Below, piece by piece: positions 8,041 through 17,205 of a stretch of DNA of 64,000 bases. The notes below the pieces were generated by a model. The model saw only the letters and a list, made by a program, of their open reading frames with translations, did no database searches and had not been told where the DNA came from. Origin of the DNA: Anaerolineales bacterium. Lineage in GTDB: Bacteria; Chloroflexota; Anaerolineae; Aggregatilineales; J027. The position numbers and the translations under genes are program-made. The stretch lies in contig JACKCI010000002.1 in the NCBI GenBank assembly GCA_020634155.1, forward strand, positions 558,001 to 622,000, written 5' to 3'. Position 1 is the first letter of the stretch, and each line of letters starts with the position of its first letter.

Positions 8041-9183
8041 TTAGGTTGCGGCGGGCAAAATGAAGTAAAAGGTGCTGCCTTGACCAACTACACTCTCAAC
8101 GCCAACACGCCCCTTCATCTTTTCAGCAATACGCTTCACAATCGACAGACCTAGCCCTTCTCCTGAGTTTGAGCTTCCATCAAGCCGCGTGAATTGTTTG
8201 AATAGCCGCGCTTGCTCATCGGGTGAAAGGCCATGTCCGTTGTCACTCACCCAAAAACACCCCCACTGGTGGTCTTGGATTTCACACCCCAAGGTTATTT
8301 GTGGCGGGGTGCCACCATACTTGATGGCATTGCTAATGTAGTTGGCCCAGAGTTCTTCGACCCAAGCCGTGTGACCGAGTGCCACCGCCCACTCATTATC
8401 TTGTGGCATGTTTATCTCAGCATGACGCTCGTGAATCATCACCGTCAGACGAGCCAATGCCTCACGAACAATCTCGCCCATGTTTAAAGGGGTTGGCTCC
8501 ACATCGTCGATTGTGCGGATTTTTGCTAAGAGCAGCAACTCCTCAATGATGCGCTGCAATTTCAGGCTACCCTGTACAATCGCGGCTAATAAGTCTTTTG
8601 CCTCGTTGGAAACGTCCATGTATGCAAAATCATCAGATAACAAGCTGGCGTAGCCGAGGACAGTCGCCAGTGGATTCTTTAAATCATGCGCCACTGTATG
8701 GGCATAGGCATCTAAATCAGCAATTAGTTGTTCGCGCTCGGCTTCCAGTTTTTTGCGAACTTCGATATTCCGCACAAAGTTGAGCAAAACTTCTTGTCCG
8801 TCCAATTCGACCACGCGGCTACTGACCTCTACGGGAATCAGATGCCCTTCTTTATGGCGATGATAGCATTCATAAACCTGTGTCCCACTGGCCTCTGACA
8901 TCCAAGCGACCTGCATGGTGGTGGCGTTATCGTCATTAACTTCGATGTCATCGAGTGACATGCCTACCAATTCATCATCGGTATAGCCTAAACGCCGTGC
9001 GGCGTGGCTGTTGGCTTGCTGAATGGTATAGTCGGCTGGGCTAATGATAAAAATTGAATCACCCGCGTTGTTGATGATATGCTCCCAGCGTTGGTTGGAG
9101 CGGTTCAGTTCGACCTGCAACCGATCCACTTTGGCTTGGGCGGCTTCCCAAAGCGCCTTGTAATCGGTAGGTTGACTACTCAT
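8041..9183 (-). CDS. PAS-domain sensor histidine kinase
   Basis: A 380-residue soluble kinase: a short N-terminal coiled coil (ALWEAAQAKVDRLQVELN), a PAS domain (FIISPADYTIQQANSHAARR) with PAC (QEVLLNFVRNIEVRKKLEAE), a HisKA dimerisation helix with the phospho-acceptor His (AHTVAHDLKNPLATV), and HATPase_c with N (NYISNAIKYGG), G1 (VSDNGHGL) and G2 (GEGLGLSIVKRIAEK) boxes. There are no transmembrane segments, so it senses a cytoplasmic signal. No response regulator lies beside it; the nearest is about 20 kb away, so the partner is unknown. The ATG at 9183 has AAGAAGG upstream. Some 150 bases separate it from the kinase/AAA/TPR gene, which runs the same way. Confidence 0.92.
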   Translation of the reverse strand: MSSQPTDYKALWEAAQAKVDRLQVELNRSNQRWEHIINNAGDSIFIISPADYTIQQANSHAARRLGYTDDELVGMSLDDIEVNDDNATTMQVAWMSEASGTQVYECYHRHKEGHLIPVEVSSRVVELDGQEVLLNFVRNIEVRKKLEAEREQLIADLDAYAHTVAHDLKNPLATVLGYASLLSDDFAYMDVSNEAKDLLAAIVQGSLKLQRIIEELLLLAKIRTIDDVEPTPLNMGEIVREALARLTVMIHERHAEINMPQDNEWAVALGHTAWVEELWANYISNAIKYGGTPPQITLGCEIQDHQWGCFWVSDNGHGLSPDEQARLFKQFTRLDGSSNSGEGLGLSIVKRIAEKMKGRVGVESVVGQGSTFYFILPAAT

Positions 9184-9335
9184 ATGGTTGGCACCTTCTT
9201 TGATTCAATATTGACGGCACTAATTGATTTGGACATTAAACTCAGCCAGTAGTTGCGCGACGACGACCCCTAAGCCCTGTATTTTACCGTGTTCCAAGGC
9301 GGCTTCCAATTCGGCGATGGGTAATTTTTATACGG

Positions 9336-12300
9336 CTAATGGCTCCGAATCCGTTCCAGCCATTCTTGTGCCGTCGTTTCCAAATCAAGCGCCGCACCCT
9401 CTGCACCGAGAGTGGCGATTTGCTCGGCGGTCAATAGCAACGCAAGTTGCTGTTGGAGTGTCTCAAGCTCAAGTCGAGCATTCGATGAGCAGGCTGGATG
9501 GGCATCGACCAGACCAGCTAGGCGAGCTGCGCTTGAGGCATCCCCTTTACGTGCTGCCCAACGCCCCGTTACGATCAACGCACACAGCACTTGCGGTTGC
9601 TGGGAGTGGCTCAGGCTATCAGCCAGCGCTTCTTGCACCAAGGACAGAAGATCGGGTTGTTGGTCTTCAAACGCGACGCTGGCGAGGCTGTTCAGAATCG
9701 CACTGACATCTCTAGGGCTGACATTGCGTGCCAGTTCCAACGCCTGCTGGAAGTAGTCTCGAGCGGCGAAATTATTGCCCTGATTCCTCATAATCTGGCC
9801 TAGGCCACGCAGGTTATCCATGATGATATTTTTGTAACCGAACTCATGTGCCAAGGCTAGGCTGCGTTGGAAGTAATTTTGTGCTTTGGTGTTGTCGCCC
9901 ATTGCGAGGGCAGTATTGCCCAGTCCTATCAAGCTAATCGCAATACCCAGTGTGTCGTGTATTTCGATACGCAGGTTGAGTGCCTGCTGATGGTAGTCCT
10001 GTGCGCCAGCATAGTCGCCTATTGCCAAGGCAGCACTGCCCATATTGTTTAATCTAGGCCCCATGTTGCTTCTGCTGCCCATTTCCTGTTCCAGTTCGAA
10101 GGACTGACGGAATAAGTCGAGGGCAACCGGATAATCACCTGAATCAAGCGCAGCAATACCTAGGTTATTCGTCGTGCCCGCGATGCGACGTTTATCTCCC
10201 AGCGTTTTTGCTATTGTTAGACCCTGCTGATAACAATCACGGGCGGTGGCAATGTCACCACGCATATGTGCCGAAATCCCCAATGCATTTAGAGCGGCTG
10301 CGATGCCGCCCATGTCGTTCATGGACTGCGCCACCGCCAGACTCTGTTGGAAGTAATTTTGGGCAGCGTCACTTTGCATATCGGGACCAATCCCTAAGTT
10401 TAGCAAAGCAAGTCGCAGTTCATTCCGCAAACCGAGTTTCTCAGCGAGAACACGGGCAGCTTCTGCCGCCTCGTGCGATTTGGCAAAGTCCCCCCGATAA
10501 TAATGGATGTCGCAGAGTTTATTCAGCAACGTTGCAATGCGCTCATCATCCGGGGGGATCAATTCCAAACCCCGTGTAATCAGTGCATCGGCACGGTCGT
10601 ACTGTGCATGCAATCTTATGATGTCGTCTACAACGGGCAGCAGATAATGCAGTTCGCGTGCCTCATCACCAGCTGTCCGCCAGTGGCCCATCAGTACCTC
10701 ATGGTAGGCCGTGTCATTCGGATAGGCTGCTTCAATCGCTTCGGCGGCCTGTCGATGCAAGATAGGCCGTTCCTCTGCCGAAAGGTCAGCCACTAGTGCC
10801 TCGCGCAGTTTGTCGTGGGCAAATAGCCAGCGATCATCACGCACATCCAGTACCGCCGCATTAGCACAGGCAATCAACCAATCCTCGATTTGCTCGACTT
10901 CGGCGGTTTGCCGCAATACGGCACGGTCGATTTCGCGCCCCAGCACGGCGGCCAGCTTCGACAAGGTGTGTAGTCCGGCAGGTATCTTGTCTAGGCGACG
11001 CTGAATAATGCGCTGGATGCCACCGGTGAAGACATGCTCTGGCAAGGTCAACGCCCCCACTTGGCTCAATTGCCCGGCTTCTTCGGCTAGTGCCCGCACC
11101 ACCTCCACAAGGAAAAAGACATTGCCCTCAGTCTCCTTATTGAGCAATTCGGTCACTTCTGGTTGCTGTCCCACTTCACCCAGCATGGAGGTACTTAGCT
11201 TGACAACTTCTGCCGCCGATAGCCGCGCCAGTTGAAGCAGGTGGACATCCGGCAGTTGATTGGGTAAATCAGGCTGTTCGTCATTGCGATAGTTGCCCAC
11301 CACCAACACAGGCAACCCCTCCACGAAACGGTTCAATGTCCGGATGAATTCCAAGCTTTCAGTGGCCCATTGCAAATCCTCCAAGATAAGCAACACGGGC
11401 TGCGGCTGGCGTTTGAAGACATCTACGATGGTTAGCGCTAGACGTTGTTGCCCTGCCTTGCCGGGGAGTTCAGGTGCAGTAGGGACATCTCGCCCTAGTA
11501 GATTGCCAATATCAGGCACAATGTCCTTGAGTACCCCAGCTTCGAGGTCATTCAATTTGGCTGAGAGGACTAGGGGACGTAGTGGGGCACGCCACACTTG
11601 ATAGGGCAACCCGCCACCTTCCACGGCCTGACCGCGCACCACCATTACCCCTTCCACCAGCGCCTGAGTGCGTAGCTCATCCATCAGCCGCGACTTGCCG
11701 ACCCCACTCTCACCACCGACCAACCACGACGAGCCATGGCCTTGCATGGCGTTTTGGAGCGCATTGGTTAATTGGGTCAGTTCAGTTTCACGTCCGATGA
11801 ACTGGGCGGCTTGCAAAAAGCTCTCACGGATGGCGATACTTTCTTGAGGGGGCGCTTGTCCGATAGCCGCGCTCAAGTCACGGATGACCTCATCTGCATC
11901 GCTGTAACGCGCCGTCGGGTCTTTGACCAGCAAGCGGCTTACGACATCAGCCAACTGCGGATTGTCGATACTGGAGACATCCGGTTTGAGCGTCAGAATT
12001 TGTGTTATCAAGCGCGAGGGGGTAGTCAGGCTGAATGGATAGCAGTCCATGAGTAGTTCGTAGGCCATCATCCCCACCGCATAAAGGTCGGTGGCTTGAC
12101 TGACGGGCTGGTTTTTCAGCAGTTCGGGAGCCATATACGCCAGCGTTCCGGCGATACCTTGGGCCTGTTCAGCCGTCGCCGACAAGCCGAAATCCAACAC
12201 TTTGGCTTGTCCTTGAGCATTGACCAGCACATTGGCAGGTTTGAGGTCGCGGTGTAGGATGCCACGTCGGTGCAGATAGGCCAGCGCTTGCAAGACTTGA

Positions 12301-12686
12301 ATCAGCAGATTGACTTGCGCCTCAACGGACTGACGCTCCCCAGCTTGGAGTAATGTTTGCGCCCCTTCGAGCAAGTCCATCGTGAAATAGGGTTGGTGGT
12401 CAGCATCAAAGCCGTAGTCCAACACACTGATAATATGAGGGTGACGTAGCGATGACAGAACACGGAATTCTTGCGCCAGTGCCAGCCGCATATTGCCGCT
12501 TTCGCCAACCGATGCTCGTGAAGCGAAATCAAGCTGATGGCTGGCGAGGGTCACACGCTTGAGCGCAATGGTATCACCCGTTAAGCGATCAGTGGCACGA
12601 TACACGGCCCCCATGCCCCCTTCACCAAGTTTTTCTTGAATGACATAACGCGAGTTGATTTGTGCCTGAAACAGAGGCGATGTCAT
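9336..12686 (-). CDS. Ser/Thr kinase fused to AAA ATPase and TPR repeats
   Basis: About 1116 residues. Order: a Hanks-type kinase (P-loop GEGGMGAVYRATD, HRDLKPANVLV, DFGLSATA), an AAA/STAND-like ATPase (Walker A GGESGVGKSRLMDEL, Walker B VLLILEDLQWA), then many TPRs (for example ALNALGISAHMRGDIATARD, GLGNTALAMGDNTKAQNYFQ). It ends without the LuxR-type helix-turn-helix found in some relatives. It is likely a cytoplasmic signalling hub where TPR and ATPase modules gate the kinase; the target is unknown. I prefer ATG 12686 (AGGATAGG 6 bases upstream) to the in-frame ATG at 12731, because the best -10 element overlaps the latter. Confidence 0.88.
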   Translation of the reverse strand: MTSPLFQAQINSRYVIQEKLGEGGMGAVYRATDRLTGDTIALKRVTLASHQLDFASRASVGESGNMRLALAQEFRVLSSLRHPHIISVLDYGFDADHQPYFTMDLLEGAQTLLQAGERQSVEAQVNLLIQVLQALAYLHRRGILHRDLKPANVLVNAQGQAKVLDFGLSATAEQAQGIAGTLAYMAPELLKNQPVSQATDLYAVGMMAYELLMDCYPFSLTTPSRLITQILTLKPDVSSIDNPQLADVVSRLLVKDPTARYSDADEVIRDLSAAIGQAPPQESIAIRESFLQAAQFIGRETELTQLTNALQNAMQGHGSSWLVGGESGVGKSRLMDELRTQALVEGVMVVRGQAVEGGGLPYQVWRAPLRPLVLSAKLNDLEAGVLKDIVPDIGNLLGRDVPTAPELPGKAGQQRLALTIVDVFKRQPQPVLLILEDLQWATESLEFIRTLNRFVEGLPVLVVGNYRNDEQPDLPNQLPDVHLLQLARLSAAEVVKLSTSMLGEVGQQPEVTELLNKETEGNVFFLVEVVRALAEEAGQLSQVGALTLPEHVFTGGIQRIIQRRLDKIPAGLHTLSKLAAVLGREIDRAVLRQTAEVEQIEDWLIACANAAVLDVRDDRWLFAHDKLREALVADLSAEERPILHRQAAEAIEAAYPNDTAYHEVLMGHWRTAGDEARELHYLLPVVDDIIRLHAQYDRADALITRGLELIPPDDERIATLLNKLCDIHYYRGDFAKSHEAAEAARVLAEKLGLRNELRLALLNLGIGPDMQSDAAQNYFQQSLAVAQSMNDMGGIAAALNALGISAHMRGDIATARDCYQQGLTIAKTLGDKRRIAGTTNNLGIAALDSGDYPVALDLFRQSFELEQEMGSRSNMGPRLNNMGSAALAIGDYAGAQDYHQQALNLRIEIHDTLGIAISLIGLGNTALAMGDNTKAQNYFQRSLALAHEFGYKNIIMDNLRGLGQIMRNQGNNFAARDYFQQALELARNVSPRDVSAILNSLASVAFEDQQPDLLSLVQEALADSLSHSQQPQVLCALIVTGRWAARKGDASSAARLAGLVDAHPACSSNARLELETLQQQLALLLTAEQIATLGAEGAALDLETTAQEWLERIRSH

Positions 12687-12729
12687 CGGTAAGCCTATCC
12701 TCATGATTTTTTCAATAAATTTACGAATC

Positions 12730-12735
12730 ATTATA
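12730..12735 (-). promoter_or_regulatory. -10 element of the kinase/AAA/TPR gene
   Basis: A perfect TATAAT on the minus strand overlaps the ATG at 12731 and lies about 45 bases before the preferred start at 12686. The -35 is weak (TTCTAT at 17 bp). Its position is the reason for choosing the downstream start. Confidence 0.45.
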
Positions 12736-12870
12736 GTACAGTTGATGGGCAGATAGAACTCAAGATTAAGCAGGCAGAATCACCTTCCTTTACTTTTTTA
12801 CTGACTCCCGTATTGCTGTCGCCATGCGCTTTTTTTTGATGCGATTACACTGAGGGCAAGGGCTTGTGTC

Positions 12871-12899
12871 TTGATTCGCCACCAGCAACTCGTTATACT
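12871..12899 (+). promoter_or_regulatory. sigma-70 promoter of the MBL-fold gene
   Basis: TTGATT (12871-12876) and TATACT (12894-12899) with 17 bp between them, 29 bases before the start codon of the MBL-fold hydrolase. It should also drive the protein kinase gene just behind it. Confidence 0.75.
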
Positions 12900-12928
12900 A
12901 ACGCCCAGTTAGCCACGAAGGGTACTCC

Positions 12929-13759
12929 ATGCGACGTGAACGAGTTGCGGATGACATTTATGTCTTTACAAGCGACCTTTATGCTCAAGTAACGGCTGGT
13001 GCCATCATTACAACGGCTGGTGCCATTCTCATTGACACGATGGTCTTTCCAGAGGAAAGTAAAGCCATCCGTCAATTCATACAACAGCGCCTCAATACAG
13101 AGGTTCGCTACATCATCAACACCCATTACCATGCCGACCATACCTATGGGACATGCTTTTTTCCGCAAGCGACCGTGATAGCCCACTCCCTGTGTTATGA
13201 CTATCTCAACACACGGGGGCGCGAAAGCCTTGCCCAAGCCCAACAAGCCTCCCGCACTTTTCATGAGGTTTCGGTGAAGCTGCCCAATCTGGTCTTTGAT
13301 AGCGGCACCCTTGAAATTCGGCTGGGCGGCAAGACCTTGGAGATGTGGCCTTCACCGGGGCATAGTAAGGATTCGATTGTTGTCCTTGTCAAAGAAGACC
13401 GCGTGTTGTTTGCCGCCGACACCTTGATGCCCGCCCCCTATTTTGTGGATGGTAGCTTCGAGGATTTTGTACAATCTTTAGAGCGATTGCGCGGCAACAA
13501 TTACGAAAACGTTATCCAAGGACACGGTGAAGTGGTGCTGCGCGGTGAGATTGAAAGCAAAATCGAGTCTGATCTTGAGTATTTGCAAAGTGTTAAAAAA
13601 TACGTTGAGATTGCCTTGACCAAACCCGACCCCGCTGCATACCTAAACACCATTGATATTGAGAAATGCGGCAAGAGTCGGATAGCCCTCAATGGTGAAG
13701 TGCAGCAACTGCATATCGGCAACTTGCGGGCGCTCTTGGCCCAATATCAAACGGCGTAA
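12929..13759 (+). CDS. MBL-fold metallo-hydrolase
   Basis: A 276-residue metallo-beta-lactamase-fold protein with the two-metal site: H66-x-H68-x-D70-H71 (NTHYHADHTYG), a further His in PSPGHSKDS and Asp in LFAADTLM, and a late His in IQGHGEV. The size and compact fold fit class-B-like or glyoxalase-II-like hydrolases; there is no beta-CASP domain or flavodoxin partner. There is no signal peptide. It is followed after three bases by a PknB-like kinase gene. PP2C-type phosphatases are the usual partners of such kinases, so this is an uncommon pairing. The substrate cannot be told from sequence. Confidence 0.87.
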   Translation: MRRERVADDIYVFTSDLYAQVTAGAIITTAGAILIDTMVFPEESKAIRQFIQQRLNTEVRYIINTHYHADHTYGTCFFPQATVIAHSLCYDYLNTRGRESLAQAQQASRTFHEVSVKLPNLVFDSGTLEIRLGGKTLEMWPSPGHSKDSIVVLVKEDRVLFAADTLMPAPYFVDGSFEDFVQSLERLRGNNYENVIQGHGEVVLRGEIESKIESDLEYLQSVKKYVEIALTKPDPAAYLNTIDIEKCGKSRIALNGEVQQLHIGNLRALLAQYQTA

Positions 13760-13762
13760 CCT

Positions 13763-14956
13763 ATGGAAGAAAAACTACTCAATGGTCGCTACCGTCTTGT
13801 TTCTCAGCATGGGTCTGGGGGCATGTCGGTCATCTATCGTGCTACCGATATTGAATTGGGCCGTACTGTAGCCATCAAAATTCTGCGTCCATCTCTGACT
13901 AATGACCCTTCTTTCTTGGTGCGTTTTCGCCAAGAAGCCCGCAATGTAGCGAACCTTGCCCACCCCAATATCGTAACTGTTCATGACGTAGGACAAGACG
14001 GCAACACCCATTACATCGTCATGGAATTTCTCGACGGGCAAGACCTCAAGAAAATAATCAAGGCCGATGCGCCCTTTAGCATTGAGCGTACCTTGAACTA
14101 TGCCATCCAGATTTGCGCGGGTATTGGCTACGCTCATCGGGCGGGCTTGGTTCATGCCGATGTCAAGCCGCAGAATATCCTGACCACCGACGGTGACCGC
14201 ATCAAAGTGACAGACTTCGGTATCGCCCAAGCACTGGCGGCCACCCGTTCTGAGGAACGTCAAAAGGTAGTTTGGGGTAGTCCGCATTATTTTGCCCCAG
14301 AACAGGCTCAAGGTGAATATCCCACCCCTTCGGCGGATGTCTATTCGATTGGCGTTGTACTATTTGAGATGCTAACGGGCCGGCTACCTTTTATGGGCAA
14401 CGACCAGCAAGAACTGGCACTCGCCCATATCCGCGATACTCCTCCCCGTATCTCCGAACTCAACCCCAAGGTTCCACCCTCATTAGATACCATTATCCAG
14501 AAGACGCTGGCAAAAGAACCCGCCTCACGCTACCGCACGGCTGACCAGTTGGGGCGTATCTTGATTGCCTTCAAAGAGCAAGGCCAAGAGGCGACAGGTG
14601 GCATGGTTCCCGTTGCTGCTAAAGAAGCACCCCCGCCTGCACCTGCTCCAGCCCCCATCTATGCTCCGCCCATGCCGCCCGCTGTACCGCCTGTGCAATC
14701 GGTGCCTGCTGTGCGCGGCTATGATACCGCCCCAACCTTGCCACCGGGTGCGCCACCCGCCCTCAACTATGGCTATGTGCCAACTGGCTATACTTACCCG
14801 ATGCCTCCAGAACCCGAAATTATGCACAGTCGGGGCTATCGTGTCTCGGAGCCTGAATCCTTGGATGTTGTGACCCTCATTCTAGCGGCGATTGCGCTTA
14901 TGGCTGTCCTAGGGGTCGTCATTCTGTGGATTTTTGTGTGGCAAGCCTACAGTTAG
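13763..14956 (+). CDS. membrane-anchored Ser/Thr protein kinase (PknB-like, non-RD)
   Basis: A 397-residue Hanks-type kinase: glycine loop GSGGMSVIY, Lys39 (VAIKIL), catalytic loop H131-A-D133-V-K-P-Q-N, DFG 151-153 (TDFGIAQAL), APE-like FAPEQAQG. The Arg of the usual H-R-D is Ala, making it a non-RD kinase that may not depend on activation-loop phosphorylation. A Pro/Ala-rich linker (~290-365) leads to one transmembrane helix near the C terminus (LILAAIALMAVLGVVILWIF), with only a few residues beyond it, so there is no PASTA or other outside sensor. It shares an operon with the MBL gene and probably the same promoter. Confidence 0.9.
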   Translation: MEEKLLNGRYRLVSQHGSGGMSVIYRATDIELGRTVAIKILRPSLTNDPSFLVRFRQEARNVANLAHPNIVTVHDVGQDGNTHYIVMEFLDGQDLKKIIKADAPFSIERTLNYAIQICAGIGYAHRAGLVHADVKPQNILTTDGDRIKVTDFGIAQALAATRSEERQKVVWGSPHYFAPEQAQGEYPTPSADVYSIGVVLFEMLTGRLPFMGNDQQELALAHIRDTPPRISELNPKVPPSLDTIIQKTLAKEPASRYRTADQLGRILIAFKEQGQEATGGMVPVAAKEAPPPAPAPAPIYAPPMPPAVPPVQSVPAVRGYDTAPTLPPGAPPALNYGYVPTGYTYPMPPEPEIMHSRGYRVSEPESLDVVTLILAAIALMAVLGVVILWIFVWQAYS

Positions 14957-14983
14957 ACTTTTCTTAGAAATGAGGGCGTAAAC

Positions 14984-15012
14984 TGTTCATTTCACCGAAT
15001 TTCACATATAAT
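14984..15012 (+). promoter_or_regulatory. probable ftsH promoter
   Basis: TATAAT (15007-15012) has a weak -35-like TGTTCA 17 bp upstream, giving an untranslated leader of about 140 bases before ftsH. The 10-mer AATGAGGGCG occurs twice here (around 14970 and 15011), once on each side of the promoter, and may be a binding site. I see no hairpin terminator between the kinase and ftsH. Confidence 0.5.
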
Positions 15013-15161
15013 GAGGGCGAATTACTCCCCAGAAACCTTGTTAATAGTTGGTTTTTTAAACACTTGCACGCAATATACCAGCTTGTCTTTTGTCATCAGA
15101 AATCTTCAAGAAGGGAGGCGGCCTGCCTAGTTCTGCATTGGGTTAAGGCCGACAAAGCATA

Positions 15162-17111
15162 GTGAAAAATCCGCGCTACCGAAATTCCATTGTCTGGATT
15201 GTCATTATCGGTATCATTCTGATGTTGGTATTCACCATTAGAAGCCCCGGTAACACCGAAAAGGTGTCGCTGTCGGAGGTGGTTACCAAGATCAACAATA
15301 ATGAAGTCAAAGCCATTGAACAATCCGACTCTAAGATTAAAGTTACCCTCAAAGGCAGTGACCAACCCGAACTCGAAGCGCAACTGAGCGAAACTGTTGA
15401 TACTGACCTACCAGACCTGTTGGTCTCGCATGGGGCTAATCCGGAACGGGTAAAGGCGGATGTCATCGACTATACCTATAAAGGCCCCAGCGGGCTAGGG
15501 ATGTGGTTGCCCGTGTTGGCGAACTTGTTTCCCTTGCTTTTGGTGGCAGGTTTCTTGTTCTTGATGGTACGTCAAGCTCAAGGCAGCAACAACCAAGCCA
15601 TGCAATTTGGACGCAGCCGCGCCCGCTTGTTTGCGGGTGATCAGTCCAATGTCACTTTTGATGACGTGGCAGGCGTTGAGGAAGCCAAAGAAGAACTCCA
15701 TGAAATTGTCGAGTTCCTCAAAGAGCCTGAGAAGTTCATTCAACTGGGGGCACGTATCCCCAAGGGTGTTCTTCTAGTAGGCCGCCCCGGTACAGGTAAA
15801 ACCCTACTGGCGAAAGCAGTGGCAGGTGAGGCAGGTGTGCCCTTCTTCGGCATCTCTGGCTCTGAATTTGTAGAAATGTTCGTGGGTGTGGGTGCCAGCC
15901 GTGTGCGTGACTTGTTCGATCAAGCCAAGCGCCATAGCCCCTGCATCATCTTTATCGACGAAATTGATGCCGTCGGTCGTCAACGTGGGGCTGGCCTTGG
16001 TGGAAGCCACGATGAGCGTGAGCAAACCCTCAACCAAATCTTGGTGGAAATGGATGGCTTTGACACAGATACCAACATTATCATCATTGCCGCCACTAAC
16101 CGCCCTGACATCCTTGACCCTGCCTTGATGCGCCCCGGTCGTTTTGACCGTCGGGTGGTGATTGACCGCCCCGACTTGCGTGGACGTGAAGCCATCCTCA
16201 AGGTACACACACGTGGCAAGCCGTTGTCCAGCGATGTCGATGTGCCAACTATTGCGAAGTCTATCCCCGGCTTTGTGGGTGCTGATATTGCCAACTTAGT
16301 CAATGAAGCCGCCATTGTCGCTGCCCGCAAAAGCAAGAAATCCATCAGTATGCGTGACTTTGAAGAAGCTACTGAGCGCGTAGTCTTGGGGCCAGAGCGC
16401 AAGAGCCGCATTATCTCACCCGAAGAGCGCCGTGTGATTGCCTATCATGAGGCGGGCCATGCCTTGGTCTTCCACTTCCTGCCCAAATGTGACCCCGTGC
16501 GGAAGATTACGATTGTCTCACGCGGGATGGCGGGTGGTGTAACATGGACAATGCCCGAAGATGATAGCTATCTGGGTAGCCGCACCGAGTATCTGCAACA
16601 AATTGCGGGTATCTTGGGCGGGCGTGCTGCTGAAGAACTGATTTTTGGGGAGATTACCAACGGGGCCGCCAACGACCTCGAAAAGGTAACCCAAATCACC
16701 CGCATGATGATTACGCGCTGGGGTATGAGTGACCGCCTTGGCCCGCGAGTCTTTGGTCAACGCGAAGAACTAGTCTTCCTAGGCCGTGAAATCAGCGAAC
16801 AACGCGATTATGGCGAAAACGTCGCCCAAATCATTGACGAAGATGTTTATGAAATCGTCACCGAGCAATACCAAGTGGCTTTGCATCTCCTCAATGAAAA
16901 CCGCGACAAGCTCGACGCTATTGCTGAACGGCTACTGGAAGTGGAGACCATCGGACGCGAGGAATTCTTGGAGTTGATTGGGGAGCGCCCCGCCTATACG
17001 CCACCCACACCAGAGACTCCGCGTACTCCGACTAATCCACGCCCCTATGCTGAGGGGTGGAACAACGACCTGCCCGCGCCGAATATCGGCACCGCTCCAT
17101 CGCCCGCCTAA
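15162..17111 (+). CDS. ftsH: ATP-dependent zinc metalloprotease FtsH
   Basis: A 649-residue membrane AAA protease that removes damaged membrane proteins and short-lived regulators. Transmembrane helices lie at ~9-26 and ~114-136 around the periplasmic FtsH-ext domain. Walker A is G207-R-P-G-T-G-K-T214, Walker B is CIIFIDEIDA, the SRH carries NRPDILDPALMRPGRFDR, and the zinc site is H429-E-A-G-H433 with the third ligand D505 (AANDLEKV). The Walker A loop has Arg where nearly all FtsH proteins have Pro (GPPGTGKT). The start is GTG at 15162; no ATG is available in frame upstream, and the Shine-Dalgarno match is poor. The C terminus is a Pro-rich tail. A strong terminator follows. Confidence 0.97.
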   Translation: MKNPRYRNSIVWIVIIGIILMLVFTIRSPGNTEKVSLSEVVTKINNNEVKAIEQSDSKIKVTLKGSDQPELEAQLSETVDTDLPDLLVSHGANPERVKADVIDYTYKGPSGLGMWLPVLANLFPLLLVAGFLFLMVRQAQGSNNQAMQFGRSRARLFAGDQSNVTFDDVAGVEEAKEELHEIVEFLKEPEKFIQLGARIPKGVLLVGRPGTGKTLLAKAVAGEAGVPFFGISGSEFVEMFVGVGASRVRDLFDQAKRHSPCIIFIDEIDAVGRQRGAGLGGSHDEREQTLNQILVEMDGFDTDTNIIIIAATNRPDILDPALMRPGRFDRRVVIDRPDLRGREAILKVHTRGKPLSSDVDVPTIAKSIPGFVGADIANLVNEAAIVAARKSKKSISMRDFEEATERVVLGPERKSRIISPEERRVIAYHEAGHALVFHFLPKCDPVRKITIVSRGMAGGVTWTMPEDDSYLGSRTEYLQQIAGILGGRAAEELIFGEITNGAANDLEKVTQITRMMITRWGMSDRLGPRVFGQREELVFLGREISEQRDYGENVAQIIDEDVYEIVTEQYQVALHLLNENRDKLDAIAERLLEVETIGREEFLELIGERPAYTPPTPETPRTPTNPRPYAEGWNNDLPAPNIGTAPSPA

Positions 17112-17134
17112 GCCGCACCAACTGAAGAACTATC

Positions 17135-17166
17135 ATGCCCTGCCGAAAACTCGACAGGGCATTTTT
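17135..17166 (+). terminator. intrinsic terminator of ftsH
   Basis: ATGCCCTG (17135-17142) pairs with CAGGGCAT (17155-17162), and CG/CG inside the loop can add pairs. TTTTT follows directly. It is placed 24 bases after the ftsH stop. Confidence 0.88.
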
Positions 17167-17205
17167 GTTGCTGTGTGTGTACTATAGATAGAAGTGGAGG
17201 AAACT

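Noticed and set aside
9229..9335. A short minus-strand frame (AELEAALEHGKIQGLGVVVA...) after the kinase/AAA/TPR gene
   Set aside because: It has a coding-like helix but no start codon or ribosome-binding site, and no homologue I recognise; it could be a gene remnant but cannot be supported.
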